A stretch of 64,000 nt of DNA from NCBI GenBank assembly GCA_934047225.1, contig OW203987.1, positions 4,739,501 to 4,803,500 of the forward strand, read 5' to 3'. Every line of letters begins with the position of its first letter. Position 1 is the first letter of the stretch. The translations under genes were made by a program, and so were the position numbers. This stretch comes from Ypsolopha sequella (Eukaryota; Arthropoda; Insecta; Lepidoptera; Ypsolophidae). This document shows, one piece after another, positions 1 through 10,701 of this stretch. Under the pieces are notes generated by a model. The model had not been told where the DNA came from. It saw only the letters and a program-made list of their open reading frames with translations, and did not search any database.

Positions 1-533
1 GGCCGAGTGAATACTCGAACTTGAATTTGTTCGGCTTCGAATTACAGACGAGCTTCTTTCTAAACCTAGGGTTGGTACTGGTGGATCACTATAACTTGTA
101 CTCCGTAGTTAAATAGCTAGTGGATTGTCTGTATGACCAAAATCGGCGACATTGATTAAAAGTGAAATAATAATACGAAATATCTTCGATGTAATCACAT
201 TTTGAAAGTTCTAGTGTGGTGTATTTTCAAAAACTAGTTTGGACCCGTACATAAAACAAAGTTTTTAATCTACGGATCCTGTACGATGACACTTTTGCGC
301 GTAAATGGTATGGCGACAGCAGTTTTGCAAGGCGTTATGTAAAACAATACAACCACTACATATGTACTAACGTGGTGCTTGGTCCTTTCGGAGGCGAAGG
401 CGCAATATTTTTATGACCATTTTCGGGTATACCCAGGTGGCTCTGGTTTGGAGAGAGGTATCTGAAAAATACCAAATTGTAATATCAGAGATATATATTT
501 CGAAAATACAGTCTTGTATTAAATTTATTAGGT
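1..533. other. No gene seen
   Basis: Low-complexity intergenic sequence. A short stretch near 130-160 (GACCAAAATCGGCGACAT) resembles the LINE-like fragment at the right end of the window. No exon with the missing TM6-7 signature of the neighbouring GPCR is visible. Confidence 0.4.
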
Positions 534-541
534 GGAAAAAG

Positions 542-1680
542 CAGTGGCGTAGCTACCGCGGGTGGCACCCGGTGCGGAAGTTGGTGGTTTCACCCCATCG
601 AAAGTAAAAAGCAATAAATTTTATATGATAAAGGACATGGATCATTTATTATTTATAATATTGAAGAAATAACAAAACACAATAATAACTAAGACAGAAA
701 AGGAATTGTTATACAATTAAAATTTGTTCTTTCTAGCTTTGACAGCTGCTAACTCAGCAATAACTTCATCGAAATTTATATTTTATATTTTAATACACGT
801 TTAACAATTCACGCCAACCAAACACAACACACTTCACGAAACAGCTATGCGAGCACGTACGCGTCGATTAGATAAATTTGACAGATAGAATCGATAAATT
901 CTAAACGATAATTCTTATTGCAATGAAATAAGAGTTACATTTTTATTTATCGAATCGATGTCGAGTCGATACCAAGTTCATGCTAGTACCCCAGATGAGA
1001 AATGTTGCAACTGAGACGTCAAAGATCGCGAGCAGGGTTGGATTTAGATTAGACCCTCGGAAAATAATTGTCTATGGGAATTAAAAATATACTACTTGGC
1101 TAAAATTATACTACGTTTCGTTTTTCGTTTATTTTTTGTTTTGAATTGAAATAAAAATAGCCTATTTGTTAGTGATTTTTTTTTTTAATTACTAAAAATA
1201 TTCATAATTTAATAAAATAGCGTATTTGTTACTGAAATGTTTAAAAATGTACTAAATATATTCATAACACACAGAAATACCCTATACTGTAGGGTAAATC
1301 TTAAAAAGCAAAACGTCTCAACCAATAAAACAAGTCGGTCGGCCTGAAGATAAAATTATGGTATTTTTACGTAGTATAGTTTACGATACTACATACTACA
1401 TGTCATGAAAATATGGTACAAATAGTATAATTATACTACGAAATCCAACCCTGATCGCGAGTATGGGACGGGGAATCCCCCACGACAGCGTCAGGCTCTT
1501 TTGCGGGAATCCCCGAATTACACATAGAGCTGAGCTAGTGCTAGTGGAGGAATCCCCGAAAAAGAAATTTTTGTGCTAGCGATTTTTTTTTTGTTTGTAC
1601 ATTGTTCTTAAAGTTGAGAGACAAAAAAGGTGACACCCGGTGCGGCCCGCCCCCGCCACCCCCCCTTTGCTACGCCACTG
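542..1680. mobile_element. Non-autonomous hAT-like element with 8-bp TSD
   Basis: Starts CAGTGGCGTAGC and ends with its inverse GCTACGCCACTG. The direct repeat GGAAAAAG flanks it at 534-541 and 1,681-1,688. CAGNG-type termini and an 8-bp target duplication are hAT hallmarks. No transposase is inside. A second hAT-like element is nested in it. Confidence 0.85.
1033..1453. mobile_element. Nested hAT-like MITE with 8-bp TSD
   Basis: Inverted ends CAGGGTTGGATTT / AAATCCAACCCTG, with the perfect 8-bp duplication ATCGCGAG at 1,025-1,032 and 1,454-1,461. About 421 bp, AT-rich, non-coding; it sits inside the older element at 542-1,680. Confidence 0.88.
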
Positions 1681-1966
1681 GGAAAAAGTCTCATGATAAA
1701 ATAAAGAAAACTCACACATCTGCATTGTTATTAGATTCCCTTGTAGAAGGTACAGGCGGTCGTGGTAGCTCTCTAGCACTGAATCCCAAATTGGTGTTGT
1801 TTTTATATTGATTAGCATTTTGCACCTGCTGCAAACCATTATGTATTCCATTATTATCCTGGAAATTCAAAAAGCAGAGGATTATTGTTGATTATGAATA
1901 TTACATAGGTATTACAAGTATATATTTATTAGTAGTGTTATTAAAACAATTTAAAAAAATTTTAAC

Positions 1967-2008
1967 TCGATATATTTCGGCCCTCGGTATGGGGCCGTCA
2001 TCAGTCGA
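1967..2008 (-). ncRNA. Hammerhead-ribozyme-like motif of the PLE
   Basis: On the minus strand: TCGA, CTGATGA, a GGCCC/GGGCC hairpin with an 8-nt loop, GAAA, TATA, TCGA. CTGATGA, stem II and GAAA are the hammerhead core, the flanking TCGA pair could form stem I, and stem III would be minimal. Minimal hammerheads are an established feature of Penelope-like elements. An extra C sits between CTGATGA and the stem, so activity is uncertain. Confidence 0.6.
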
Positions 2009-2290
2009 ATGTAAAAAATTTTTTGTGACATATAATTTAGGTATCATAGTAAAAAATAAAAAGTAAAAAGTAAAGGTGACACTTGTAAACAATTTTAGTT
2101 TTAAACTATTTTCTAAAAAATAATAATAAAGTAGGTTTCTCTAAAAATGGTGTTGGTTATTTTTGATATTATTTAATCACTGCTCTTCTTGGATGATCGA
2201 TGATGGTGGTTAGGTGGTTGTGTGATGTTGTTGGTGTTTTTACTTGAAATTTTGAGCGGTCTAATTCGTCGGTCGGTCGGGTCATGTCTG

Positions 2291-3241
2291 TCAGTGCTGT
2301 CTGTTGAGTCCAGGTCCATAATGAGCACCAAGTGACCAGATATATGACGTCTTCCAGGTTCTTAGGTCTATGTCAGTTAGTGGTGGAGTGAATGATTTAA
2401 TGATTCGAACGGAGAAGCAGTCGTTGAAGGTGACGTTGTGTAAGCGTGTGTGTGTGGGAATGGGTAGGACGTTGTTTTGTATAGTTGATGTATGTCTGTG
2501 GTTGTTCATCCGGATGTGTAAGGCGTTTTTGGTTTCACCTACGTAGAATGCCGGGCAATGTCGGCATTCTAGTAGGTAAATACAATTTTTGGTTGTACAT
2601 GTTGTGTTGGGTTGTGTTTTGTAGGTGCTGGTAGTGTGGTGAGTATTGATATATATAGAAGTGTTAATCATGGTGCATGTTTTGCAGCGTGGCCGTCGGC
2701 AAGGGGATGTTCCAGGAGATGAGTTGCTGGGGTTGTTGGGGATGGTGAGTTGTTGTGTCTTGTTGAGTGTGCATTTAAGGTTTCGGTTCTGTCTATAACA
2801 TATCTGAGGAGTATTAGGTAGTAGGTGTTTTGTTTCGTCGCTTTGTCGAAGGATGGGTAAGGAGTCTTTGATCAGTGTTTTGAGTTTATGACTGCCGTGA
2901 AAATATGTGGTGATGAGTCGTGTTTGGTTGGTTGGTTTTGCATTTCTGTTGTTTCTATGGAATCTTGGTCTTTGGTGTAAGTGTTTTTGTAGGAACTGGT
3001 TTGGGTAGTTTCTGTTGAGAAGTGCTTTGTGAATTGTGTTATGATAGTTGTTTAATGAATTTGTGTTGTTGCAGATCCGACGGCCACGGAGTGAAAGAGA
3101 ATACGGAATGGATTTTTTCATATGTGCCGGATGACAGCTGTGGAAGTCTAGATATTGTAGTTTGTTAGTGGGTTTGAAATGGACGGAAGTGGAGATATGG
3201 TTGTTGTTATTTATGGTTAATTCTACGTCGAGAAATGTGAT
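2291..3241 (-). pseudogene. Penelope RT C-terminus plus GIY-YIG endonuclease, truncated
   Basis: The frame is open from the truncation at about 3,241 to a stop at 2,291, roughly 316 codons. Reads ITFLDVELTI, then FKPTNKLQYLDFHSCHPAHM and KKSIPYSLSLRGRRIC, which is the RT tail pattern of Penelope-like elements. A GIY-YIG-type nuclease follows (CIYLLECRHCPAFYVGETKN, then LHIRMNNHRH) with Arg and His at expected spacing. PLEs use this nuclease for target cleavage. The catalytic RT core (YADD-type region) is missing, so it cannot be autonomous. Confidence 0.85.
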
Positions 3242-3569
3242 TTGAGGCCGAGTTCACTTTACCCCGAGAGCATTACAAGACTGTTTCTTTTGGACCTACC
3301 TCGCAATCGTTTGAGATTGAGCTTAGCGGGATTCGACTCCGTTGAAAGTTTGTTCAAGCACATTTCGACCGTGTACATTTTGGGCCTTAGACAACTGTCA
3401 GAGTACACAATAGCAAAATATTAGTCCACTTCAATGGAATCAAAGTTACCACACGTATTTCAACGCGCTATTACGGTTACGACGATGACAATTTTGAAAA
3501 GTATATATTTAGAATCAATGGAATTAATAAAAAGTATGATTTGGAGATACATAAATGGGGTGCCCCCGA

Positions 3570-4240
3570 ATGGCGTAACCTGGGATCCTATATTTGTACA
3601 CTGCTGGACATAGGTGTTCCCAATATTTCGCCACTCTTGGTGGTCCTTCATCCTCATCCAGCCACCACCCGTAACCATAATTTCAGGTCGTTGATCCAGC
3701 GGGCATGAGGTTGGCCTATGCTACGCTTTGCTGTACGTAGTCTCCACTGTACCGCCTTCACCGAGAAAAAATTCTGGTTCCGTTAACCTGAATAAAGTTC
3801 ATTTATACAGAAAACACTGTACTATCTGTGACGTCTATATTTATTGTTCAGTTTACTTGAACAATCTAATGTAGACAATAATTCAAGTAATAACATAATT
3901 CTGTTTTTATTTACAAGGTTTTTTTTACAAAACGATCTCGTAGTATTGTAAAAATATTTTTTCTCCGTGTTTCGGCCCCAATAGCCATCATGTCGGCGAC
4001 AGATATGGCCTGCCCACTGCCACTTTAACTTAGCTTCAATTCGGCAGGCTATATGTCGGTCGCTTTCGATCTCTGACAAATCTCCTCGTTTCGCATTTTA
4101 TCCATCAGACATATTCCAAGCATAGCCCGCTCCGTCTGCTCCGCTCTGAGATACAGTTTCTGATTACTCCAAATACTTACGCCCAGCGTACCCTGGACAG
4201 TAAGACCAAGACCTAATTTACTGACAAATTCTTTCACTTC
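3570..4240 (-). pseudogene. RTE-type LINE ORF2 C-terminal remnant
   Basis: In broken frames on the minus strand: ERAMLGICLMDKMRNEEI, then KLKWQWAGHICRRHDGYWG, and nearer 3,600 a WRNIGNTYVQQC-like tail. These are typical of the end of insect RTE/BovB-like ORF2. Stops, frameshifts and an unrelated interval separate the pieces. Confidence 0.7.
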
Positions 4241-4285
4241 ATAGTAGATGCTAGTGATTGTTGGCACTTGGTGGAATTTATAAAA

Positions 4286-4491
4286 CATTGTTTAAAAAAA
4301 CACCTGTACTTATCCACATATACAGTAAACTTTATTATGCCCGACCGGTTTCGCTGTTTGTTAGTTGGGACATACATCTATGGTTAGGATTTGTAAAAGG
4401 CCCTAGAAAATGCTTTACAGCGAAACCGATCCGGCATAATAAAGTTTACTGTATATGTGGATATGTTCAAGTGTTTTTTTAAACAATCTTT
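4286..4491. mobile_element. Fold-back MITE
   Basis: Arms of about 60 bp, read inward from TTGTTTAAAAAAACAC, with TATACAGTAAACTTTATTAT repeated inverted on the right. Non-coding; sits beside the RTE remnant, where a CTTTCACTTC stretch occurs on both sides. Confidence 0.75.
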
Positions 4492-4698
4492 CACTTCAAC
4501 TAGGATAGGTCTATCAAACCTTGACATGTCTGACAAAACTATGCCGCCAAGCGAACCTTAGTAAGTCCGGAATGACATCATGAAAACCGTAACAGTGGAT
4601 TTTCCTCCTAGCCTAAAGTCTGCAACTGACTGGTGGTGGTTAGAGGCAAGAGGGACGTACGCGACTGTCGCGGCTCAAACATTTACCAACCTTGTCAC

Positions 4699-4863
4699 CC
4701 GCACACCATTGTACGAACCTGAGCTAGTTCCCGTGTAGGGGTATGACCCCGATGAGTCCTCAAGTTTGGAGGCGAGGCCAGCGCCCGCAGGATGCGAGTG
4801 TAGAGGATCATCATTCCACTCGCTGGCAAGTAGAATGAAAACGACACGCTGAAGAATACGTAG
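4699..4863 (-). CDS. GPCR exon c: TM5 and ICL3 start
   Basis: TTTCAG acceptor; reads YVFFSVSFSFYLPASGMM, ILYTRILRALASPP, then a polar ICL3 start RTHRGHTPTRELAQ and VRTMVCG, before GTGACA. Phase 2 in and out. Confidence 0.82.
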
Positions 4864-6879
4864 CTGAAACAAAGCAATATCATAATCATTACTGTTGGCA
4901 ACACCAACTTCAAAATAAGTAGTTCATTCAACTCACTCAGTGACTTGTCAGTTGTCAGATTACATTTTATATTTTGGTACGAGTATCATCCGTACGTGTG
5001 TGTGCTCTCTCTGTATCTATTTACTCAATACAGTATTCTTCAACCTGTATTGGTTGTTCATCTTGGTGTTTAATTCAACTTCTGCTTCTACAAACCATTC
5101 GTCCCAGAGCGTCTACATAGTCCACTCTAAGATCTACACAATTACAATCGTCGGCCTATATTATTTCTCTTAGCGGACTCCACTATTGTTTGCATCTGCC
5201 GGCCCTTATCAGGATGCTTGACAAAATGCAATGAAGACGCTTTTGCCTTTATTTAAAGTTTAAAGTCTAGCTGGGTAGGTTGCTATACGAACGACACAAC
5301 CAACCCCCCTATTGTGTATCTTTAGTTGCCAACTGCACGAGGTGCCTATCATCAAAAACATAGCTAAAAACTGAAATTTCAAAATTGCCTTTAGTGGGTA
5401 TTGAACTATTTACGAACTGTGTCGTCACTTCAAGTGCGAACATATCCTTAGGAAATCGGAATTCGATAGTATATCTATGTTTTTGATGATAGACACCCAG
5501 TCCAGAAGGCAACTAGAGATACACAATAGGCCCGCAGGTGACGTTAGTTGTTTGGGAAAGCTCAAAGAGAAGTCACAAGGTATACTTACCCAATATTAGT
5601 GTTAACCGTACAAGCCTTCACAATCTCGCCTGGCAGGATATGCTTTGGCGAAGGTATGATGGTCGTAGGTAAAGCTACGGCGGCCGCCACCGGCCAGACC
5701 AATATAGCGAACAGTTTTGCACGCTTGCAGCGATTGGCCCGGGCGAGTGGAGAAGTGATGCCGGACCAACGCTCCCAGCCCAGCGTGCAGAGGGAGAGGA
5801 TGGAAGCTGTGCAGTAGAACACATCCATAGTACTCCAGAACGCGCATACCGTCCAGTCTGAAAGCATCAACAAATTTGAATCAAAATTTGGGACATTTAT
5901 TTGCGTTCCATTAAAGCTATAATAATTAAATTAAAGATCGCCTCTGTGACCGAGAGGTAGAACGTTTGCCTGCTGACCGTGAGTTCAATCATGGCCGTGG
6001 GTTCAATCCCCGCGTGCACAATAATTTGTGTTCCGTCTGCGTGCTTCGGAGGGCACCTTAAGCTGTCCATTGGTGCCTGAAGTACGTTGATAGGGCTCAC
6101 CACCCATAACCATTGGGACGTAGTAATCGTTGATAAAAAGCGGAGTGTGGACTTGCATTTCACAGTTCACACTTGAGAACACCTCTGACAACCCTCGGGG
6201 ATTCATGTCGTGACGATACATCTTTTCTTGTTTTTATTAAAGCTCAAAAACTGGTTGGTGGTCGTTACATCATCATCATAAGGTAAGCACAAAATGGCCG
6301 CTTTGTATGCTCGCATGGCTCATTATTCTTGAAAGGTTTTCCTCATAATCCGCGGTTATGGCAGTTTAGCCATCGCATTATGCTAGACTTCTTGGCACCG
6401 AAAGCTGCCACCCGTCAGTGTATATGTGTATATACCCAGATGATAAAATGTCGTAAAAGCGATTAAAATTCTTCGCCTTTACTACATTTGATACACGAAG
6501 GGTTATATCCACCTATAGGTAAATCGATTATCGATTAATTAATCGATTGATCGGCTGGATGTAACACGAGCAGGTGTTTGGTACTAACTTGGTTGAAAAA
6601 TGAAGTGCTCCCTCATGGCCGCGAGCGGTAGAACCATCAGGCCCAACATGAAGTCTGCCACCGCCAGACTTGCTAGGGGGTAGTGCGTGGGGAAGCGAGG
6701 GGAGGCTCGCTTCAAGGCGACGATGACGGCTGCATTTCCGAAGATGGTGATGAGCGTGATGACGACCCTGGCAGCAGCTAGGGCCCACCATGAGACCGTG
6801 ACCTCGCCCAGAGGCTGGATGGTTGCATCTATCGGGGTAATATTGACGATGAAATTTTCAATTGTGGTTACTAGAGTAT
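4699..6879 (-). CDS. Class-A GPCR, biogenic-amine-receptor-like (TM1-TM5 only)
   Basis: Three exons with matching phases give about 241 residues of a rhodopsin-family receptor. Visible: an extracellular Asn-glycosylation site (NIT), TM1 GN (N1.50), TM2 LAVAD (D2.50), TM3 Cys3.25 and Asp3.32, E3.49-R3.50-W3.51, TM4 Trp4.50, the ECL2 Cys, TM5 Ser5.42/Ser5.46, Pro5.50 and Tyr5.58. D3.32 plus the two TM5 serines are the amine- and catechol/phenol-contacting residues of octopamine, tyramine and dopamine receptors, so an aminergic ligand is likely but not proven. No in-frame Met precedes TM1, so a 5' exon must lie above 6,879. TM6-7 exons were not found between 4,698 and 1. The gene lies about 14 kb downstream of Notch on the same strand. 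Confidence 0.85.
5310..5528. mobile_element. MITE family A, copy 1 (near GPCR exon b)
   Basis: About 219 bp with inverted ends TATTGTGTATCTTTAGTTGC / GCAACTAGAGATACACAATA. Two more copies lie at 45.5 and 63.7 kb. It is 61 bp from the splice donor side of GPCR exon b. Confidence 0.8.
5590..5857 (-). CDS. GPCR exon b: TM3, TM4, ECL2
   Basis: TTTCAG acceptor; the split codon gives Asn then WTVCAFWSTMDVFYC, TASILSLCTLGWERW, TM4 LFAILVWPVAAAVALP and ECL2 KACTVNTNI, before GTAAGT. The canonical DRY is ERW here. Phase 1 in, 2 out. Confidence 0.88.
5935..6222 (+). mobile_element. tRNA-derived SINE, longest copy
   Basis: Head resembles tRNA boxes: an A-box-like GACCGAGAGG and a B-box-like GTGGGTTCAATCCCCG. 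The body ends GGGGATTCATGTCGTGACGA. Related sequences at 12.1, 40.4, 42.2 and 57.3 kb mark it as a dispersed lepidopteran-type SINE. It lies in the GPCR intron between exons a and b. Confidence 0.72.
6589..6879 (-). CDS. GPCR exon a: N-terminal end, TM1, TM2
   Basis: AG acceptor TTGCAG before 6,879. Reads ENFIVNITPIDATIQ, TM1 VVITLITIFGNAAVIVAL, ICL1 KRASPRFPTHYPL and TM2 SLAVADFMLGLMVLPLA, ending FIFQP before GTTAGT. Phase 1 in, 1 out. The 5' border is the least certain of the three exons. Confidence 0.8.
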
Positions 6880-6954
6880 CTGCAACCCACGGAAGCTACA
6901 ACTAAATACCTACTGAAGGATCTACAGTTTACGTGATAAACCAACTAAAACTAT

Positions 6955-7240
6955 TTAAAACCAGCCAAGTGCGAGTTGGACTCGCGCACGAAAGGTTCCG
7001 TACCATTATCTATAAAACAGCAAAAAAGCATGACTGTTGTATGGGAGCCCCCTTAAATATTTATTTTATTCTGTTTTTTAGTATTTCTTGTTATAGCGAC
7101 AACAGAAATACATCATCTGTGAAAATTTCAACTGTCTAACTACCACGGTTCATGAGATACAGCCTGGTGACAGACGGACAGCAGAGTCTTAGTAATAGGG
7201 TCCAGTTGGCTACCCTTTGGGTACGGACCCCTAAAAAGTA
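6955..7240 (+). repeat. Dispersed lepidopteran-type repeat
   Basis: Contains GCGAGTTGGACTCGCGCACG, AGGTTCCGTACCATTA, GGTGACAGACGGACAGC and CCCTTTGGGTACGG. This set recurs in pieces near 13,700-13,760, 50,390-50,450 and 56,030-56,110. Non-coding; class not certain. Confidence 0.55.
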
Positions 7241-7847
7241 AATACCTACGTAAGTACTTTGACCGAAAGCTCCGCGTATCTACTTTTCGGATTTATAAAG
7301 TCGCAATTAAGTTCAAAAGTGGATAGGCTTCAAGTTCTGCGATAGTAGATGCGTTTGACAATAGAGGAATTTCAGAAGATAAATTGGTCGTACATTTTAA
7401 AAACAATAAATTAACGCTTACGACATCAACATAGATATCGATGATTATTTGTGTATTGGGTATATTAGTACCTATAGATAGGAGGCGGTGAATAAAAAAG
7501 CACGTGATTTTGTTATGAAATCGTTGTGCTTCTCTGTTATCTAATAGTCCGATAGAAATGCTATCTAGTAAATCCAATGATAATATTTGCGAAATGTAGA
7601 TACATAGATTATAGGCAATTCGCGAGTGGCACGTTAAGGCGCTACGGAAAAAAAATTACACTTTTAGAACTTCTATATCTACTTCAGTATATAACGTATA
7701 ATTTTGATAAAATAGTATATCATTTTTGAAATCTTTCTCTAGGGATCTGTTAAAACAGAAACGCCATTGGAGAATTTCGGCTCGGTAGAAGTATTTATTG
7801 AAATGAGGTCTTTATCGACACCAATTCTCCTGGTTTGACAATTTAGA

Positions 7848-8030
7848 ATGACATATGGACTGCAATTATATTTTATTAGATGGGTTGATACAGTATCAAG
7901 GACCTGGGTAAACGAAATTTTTATATCATTTTTAGTACATTTTATTTATTTAATAAAAAAACGATTTTTTGCTACTTTTCTACGAATCCGTCCCTCTCGC
8001 ACTGAGGGTTTTTTCGCATATGGAGTAACA
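7848..8030 (-). repeat. Dispersed repeat B, copy 1
   Basis: The inverse of this segment matches 63,377-63,560 almost base for base (GCGAAAAAACCCTCAGTG, GAGAGGGACGGATTC, ATAAAATATAATTGCAGTCC). A divergent copy is at 16,780-16,960. The Tc1-group transposon inserted nearby in what looks like the same larger repeat. Confidence 0.65.
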
Positions 8031-8211
8031 GGAACGCTAAAACTAAAACTATTTTATAAATATCGCCTTTTTACTTGGGTAATTAGCCTGAACTCAAAAT
8101 ATTACGTTGGGGCGCGGCGTCAGCGCACGATAGACATCGCACGGAACGATGCACAGCAACATATAGCTCTTGTCTCTTTTTCGCTCGTGATAATTATGAC
8201 ATCTAGAGGTA

Positions 8212-10113
8212 TAGTACATTTCAAATACCATGGCCCGATTCCACTTGAAACTTAACAATGGGGCTCATAATGTTTGCCTTTTGTTATCTAATTTGGAGCA
8301 CTTCAAATTGGCACGCGTCGGTGCAATCTGTATGTAACTAAAGCGTGACTAAGAAATTTTGGTACTTGAAAATAAAAATACGTATGATTAGTTATTTACA
8401 TTAATGTTTAATTATAATACTATGGTATCTTTATATTTATTACATGTAACATCTAATAATTAACAAGTACAGACATTCAGATAACTTAAGTTACGACTAG
8501 CTTAATTGATTTACGTTTAACATATAGGTACATTAATTATAAAAAATATAAGATTCATTCGCTTTCTGACATATTTTCTTCCGAACTTGAGGTTTCGCAG
8601 GTGTTTATGATGAATGGATACACAGGGTGGGTTAAAAAGTCGTTCTCCACTTTGATGACATGCTCACAAGCATTTTTCCAAAGCGTGGGGTTCGTATTGT
8701 CTACCACAGTTCTTAAATTTTGAATTACGGTATCACCCACTGTTGGTGTAATGTTCGTCTTACGAATTTGTTTTTTCACATGACTCTACATAAGCTCGAT
8801 TGGGTTTAACACACAATAATAGGGGGGAAGCCTTAAAATTTCATGCCCGCCTCAGCCGCTATTTTGTCGATGACGTATTTCTTTTCAAACTTTTGATTTT
8901 CTACAATTTCCAACAACTTCTTAATAGTTATTTTCTCAGGTATAGTAACATGACGCCTTCTTAAAAAAGCTATTATATCCGCTTTTCTTGTATTTGTGTT
9001 GGGAATTTTTTCGTCTTGCCGGCTATGATAAGACGCATTATCCATAACGATAACGCTGTTGGCAGGGATATTGGGTAAAAGCTGCTCTATGAACCATCTT
9101 TCGAACAATTCCGAACACATGTCTTCGTGATAGTCTGCACTTGAGTTTTTCAAATGTTTGCTCGAGACAAGAAGAGCCCTTGGAATCCAACCATTTTCAG
9201 TGCCTGCGTGCAATATAATTAAACGTTTGCCTCTTGAACATGGAGTATTTGTCGAACAATTTTGAGAATTGTCCCTGTATCCTTTTTTCAATGTATCGTG
9301 GGTGTCAAACCAAGTCTCGTCCAAATATACAATACTTTTTCCTGAAGACCTCTTTAGTCTTATACTGGTAATAAATTCTTCTCTTAATTTTTTAAGCCGT
9401 GAAGTTTCCATTATGATTCTTCTTTCATTTAACTTTCCATATTTAAAACCAAGTTTTCGTAAAAGTCTCCATAGTGTCGTTTCTGAATATGGAAAGCCCA
9501 CATCGCTTGCTAATAATGTTTGATGAATCTCTGTGAGCGTTGGAACTTCATTTTTTCGATAAAAGTCGTACACAGTTCTCTTCACAAATTCTTCTGTAAA
9601 ATTATCAATTTTTGTAAAAGAAGCTTTTATTCGTGTTCGGGGAAGATATCTTGGTCCTGATGAGGGTGATGAGACAATCCTTTTAACTGTCCTTTCCGGA
9701 ACATTGGTGAATATCGATGTTTCTTTAATTACACCTTTTTCGCCCATTCGATTTAACAAAGTTTTATAAACACTTATCACCACATCTTGAGCGTCCTTGC
9801 TTAAAAATCTTTTCTTACGTTGCTGCGAACTAACTTCACCACTAGACGGGTCACTTATGGATGTTACCCAAGGTCGAAACATTGTTATTGACAGTATACG
9901 TGTAATCACTAACGTAGTCAGATGACAACTAACATGAAATATTGTTTACATTCATTAAGATTACTTGGTTAAACGATCAAGATCATTAGGTTGCGTGTAA
10001 AATACCACACCGCAAAAGGGTCTGGCCAGGTATCTTTTGTTATCACTAATCCTATTGTTAACACCTAATGACCGTCTTAAGTGGAATCGGGCCATGGTAT
10101 TTGAAATGTACTA
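8212..10113 (-). mobile_element. Tc1/mariner-group transposon with wide DDE spacing
   Basis: Perfect 35-bp terminal inverted repeats (left starts TAGTACATTTCAAATACC, right ends GGTATTTGAAATGTACTA), bordered by TA on both sides (8,210-8,211 and 10,114-10,115). About 1.9 kb, with one transposase gene on the minus strand. Perfect TIRs suggest a fairly recent insertion, although the gene has two visible lesions. Confidence 0.88.
8555..9909 (-). pseudogene. IS630/Tc1/mariner-group transposase, DD~81E, broken
   Basis: Cuts and joins the element's ends. The N-terminal half has HTH-like segments (DAQDVVISVYKTLLNRMG; NVPERTVKRIV). Catalytic D1 is in IVYLDETWFDTH, D2 in VIVMDNASYHS, and the third acidic residue in LNPIEL. 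About 81 residues lie between D2 and E, far more than the 34-41 of classic families and close to the DD82E group. Lesions: a one-base frameshift near 8,845 after IAAEAG, and a stop where the usual Trp after NPIEL should be (near 8,785). The remainder, with an acidic SSSEENMSESE tail, is open to 8,555. Not functional as read. Confidence 0.85.
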
Positions 10114-10221
10114 TACGAATGAAAGAGTTTTGATTTTGATGAACAAAAAATTATAAGTAGTTACAACACTCAAAACACGCAAAACGGCGTATTTCGGACA
10201 TATTTATAGACTATAACTTAA

Positions 10222-10699
10222 GGCATATGACCACGCTAAATAAGCAACTCGATGTGTGTCGGTACAAATATCAACGGAAACGACATTGAAATAATGTTCA
10301 TTTCAGCGTGCCCTGAAAAGTGGCTGTTACGACAACCACTGCGTCTCCGGCTAGCGCAAAATAGGAGAAAATAATACTTTTGACATGGACGCCATGAACG
10401 AAAAAAAAAATTTGAACTTGAATTTTTTAGATCTAAAAATGTCCTATAATTCGGTAAAATAATAATTAAAATCGCTTTAGGCGTTTGGAAGGAGTAAGAG
10501 AATTCTTTAATTAATCATGTGAAACTTTCGATAGCTTTCGATTTTTTTTGTCAAAACTTACAATAGAAAAACAGTTTAAGAAACTTAAAATTTATTTTTG
10601 ACTCTATAATGCCTATCAATCATTTTTATGAAAGTTTTTGGACCACCCGTGTGGGAGGAGCAGGCCTTCAAAGACAGGTCCAAATTGCAGTTGGCGTAT
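10222..10699 (+). mobile_element. TTAA-flanked MITE family B, copy 1, 3'-truncated
   Basis: TTAA at 10,218-10,221, then GGCATATGACCACGCTAAAT. About 90% like the copy at 14.4 kb by eye, but homology stops at CAGTTGGCGTA and a LINE-like piece follows. Confidence 0.75.
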
Positions 10700-10701
10700 T
10701 T

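Larger units (their letters stand above)
1891..3241 (-). mobile_element. 5'-truncated Penelope-like retroelement
   Basis: Contains the C-terminal end of a Penelope-like reverse transcriptase and a GIY-YIG domain, followed by a non-coding 3' region with a hammerhead-ribozyme-like motif. Homology stops abruptly near 3,241, so only about the last 1.3 kb is present. The 3' border near 1,891 is approximate. Confidence 0.75.

Noticed and set aside
2291..3121. 276-codon minus-strand frame as a host gene
   Set aside because: GIY-YIG plus the preceding RT-tail wording identify a truncated Penelope-like element.
5586..5873. Taking GPCR exon b as a stand-alone small ORF with its own Met
   Set aside because: The Met lies in the intron upstream of a clear TTTCAG acceptor, and phases link it to exons a and c.
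7848..8255. 135-codon plus-strand frame
   Set aside because: It overlaps a dispersed repeat found at two other places and runs into the TIR of the Tc1-group element; no protein family resemblance.
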